Shown here: in pieces, positions 63,968 through 64,000 of the stretch | Numbering within the stretch: the first letter of the stretch is position 1 | Layout of the letters: the number at the start of each line of letters is the position of its first letter | Source of the DNA: Oegoconia quadripuncta | Taxonomy: Eukaryota; Arthropoda; Insecta; Lepidoptera; Autostichidae | NCBI GenBank assembly: GCA_949316235.1 | Contig: OX438747.1 | Span: forward strand, 31,654,601-31,718,600 | Reading direction: 5' to 3' | DNA: 64,000 nucleotides | Translations under genes and position numbers: made by a program | Notes under the pieces: generated by a model | What the model was told of the DNA's origin: nothing | The model's database searches: none | What the model saw: the letters and a program-made list of their open reading frames with translations, nothing else

Positions 63968-64000
63968 TTACTTTCCATCAGGTGACCCGCATGCTCGTTT
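63968..64000 (+). mobile_element. LINE family F 3' UTR, runs off the window
   Basis: CATCAGGTGACCCGCATGCT is the family F 3' UTR; its tail would lie beyond 64000. Confidence 0.75.

Overview
This window looks like AT-rich, gene-poor, repeat-dense nuclear DNA from an insect, most likely a lepidopteran (butterfly or moth). The basis is several tRNA-headed SINE families, 3' ends of non-LTR retrotransposons (LINEs) with simple-repeat tails (GATTT, TTGA, CTTT or poly-A), and a family with a CCGCGG-type head and a TTCGCATTTATAATATTAG-type tail that I associate with Lepidoptera. No rRNA, functional tRNA gene, CRISPR array or bacterial-style operon is visible. Most open reading frames are chance or lie inside mobile elements.

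Only one stretch reads like the start of a host gene: 27045-27249 (+), a Met/Thr/Gln/His-rich N-terminus that runs into a consensus splice donor. Its upstream sequence looks like a leader with a tiny uORF. Everything to its right could be intron. A 73-codon frame at 15414-15635 (+) is a weaker candidate. Three GC-rich islands (about 3640-3795, 12775-12890 and 31960-32280) could be promoters or non-coding first exons.

The clearest intact element is a Ty3/Gypsy-type LTR retrotransposon at 42922-47505 (-). It has identical 149-bp LTRs, a 5-bp target duplication, a primer-binding site matching the 3' end of a serine tRNA, a polypurine tract and one uninterrupted 1368-residue gag-pol frame. It sits inside an older LINE fragment. 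Two LINE copies (38480-39665 and 55622-56497) differ at only a few bases, so that family was also recently active.

About thirty copies of four tRNA-derived SINE families (A, B, C, D here) are scattered through the window, together with 3' ends of at least nine LINE families. Many are nested with readable target duplications, for example at 1099-1261, 7815-7888, 13408-13499, 19792-20245, 20622-20792, 60416-60731 and 60982-61094.

DNA-transposon-like structures include: a foldback element with perfect 124-bp inverted arms built of TGCGA-containing units (52610-53036); two copies of a TIR hairpin element (18958-19092, 40585-40733); a long and a short version of an ACCCGAC-ended element (37207-38376, 6167-6350), the long one carrying a nested TA-flanked MITE (37273-37693); a pair of 0.65-0.8 kb elements with hairpins near both ends and a decayed reading frame (22602-23388, 61149-61788); and smaller hairpins at 52501-52611, 54514-54651 and 60082-60203. 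SINE, LINE and repeat family letters are local labels for this window, not database names.
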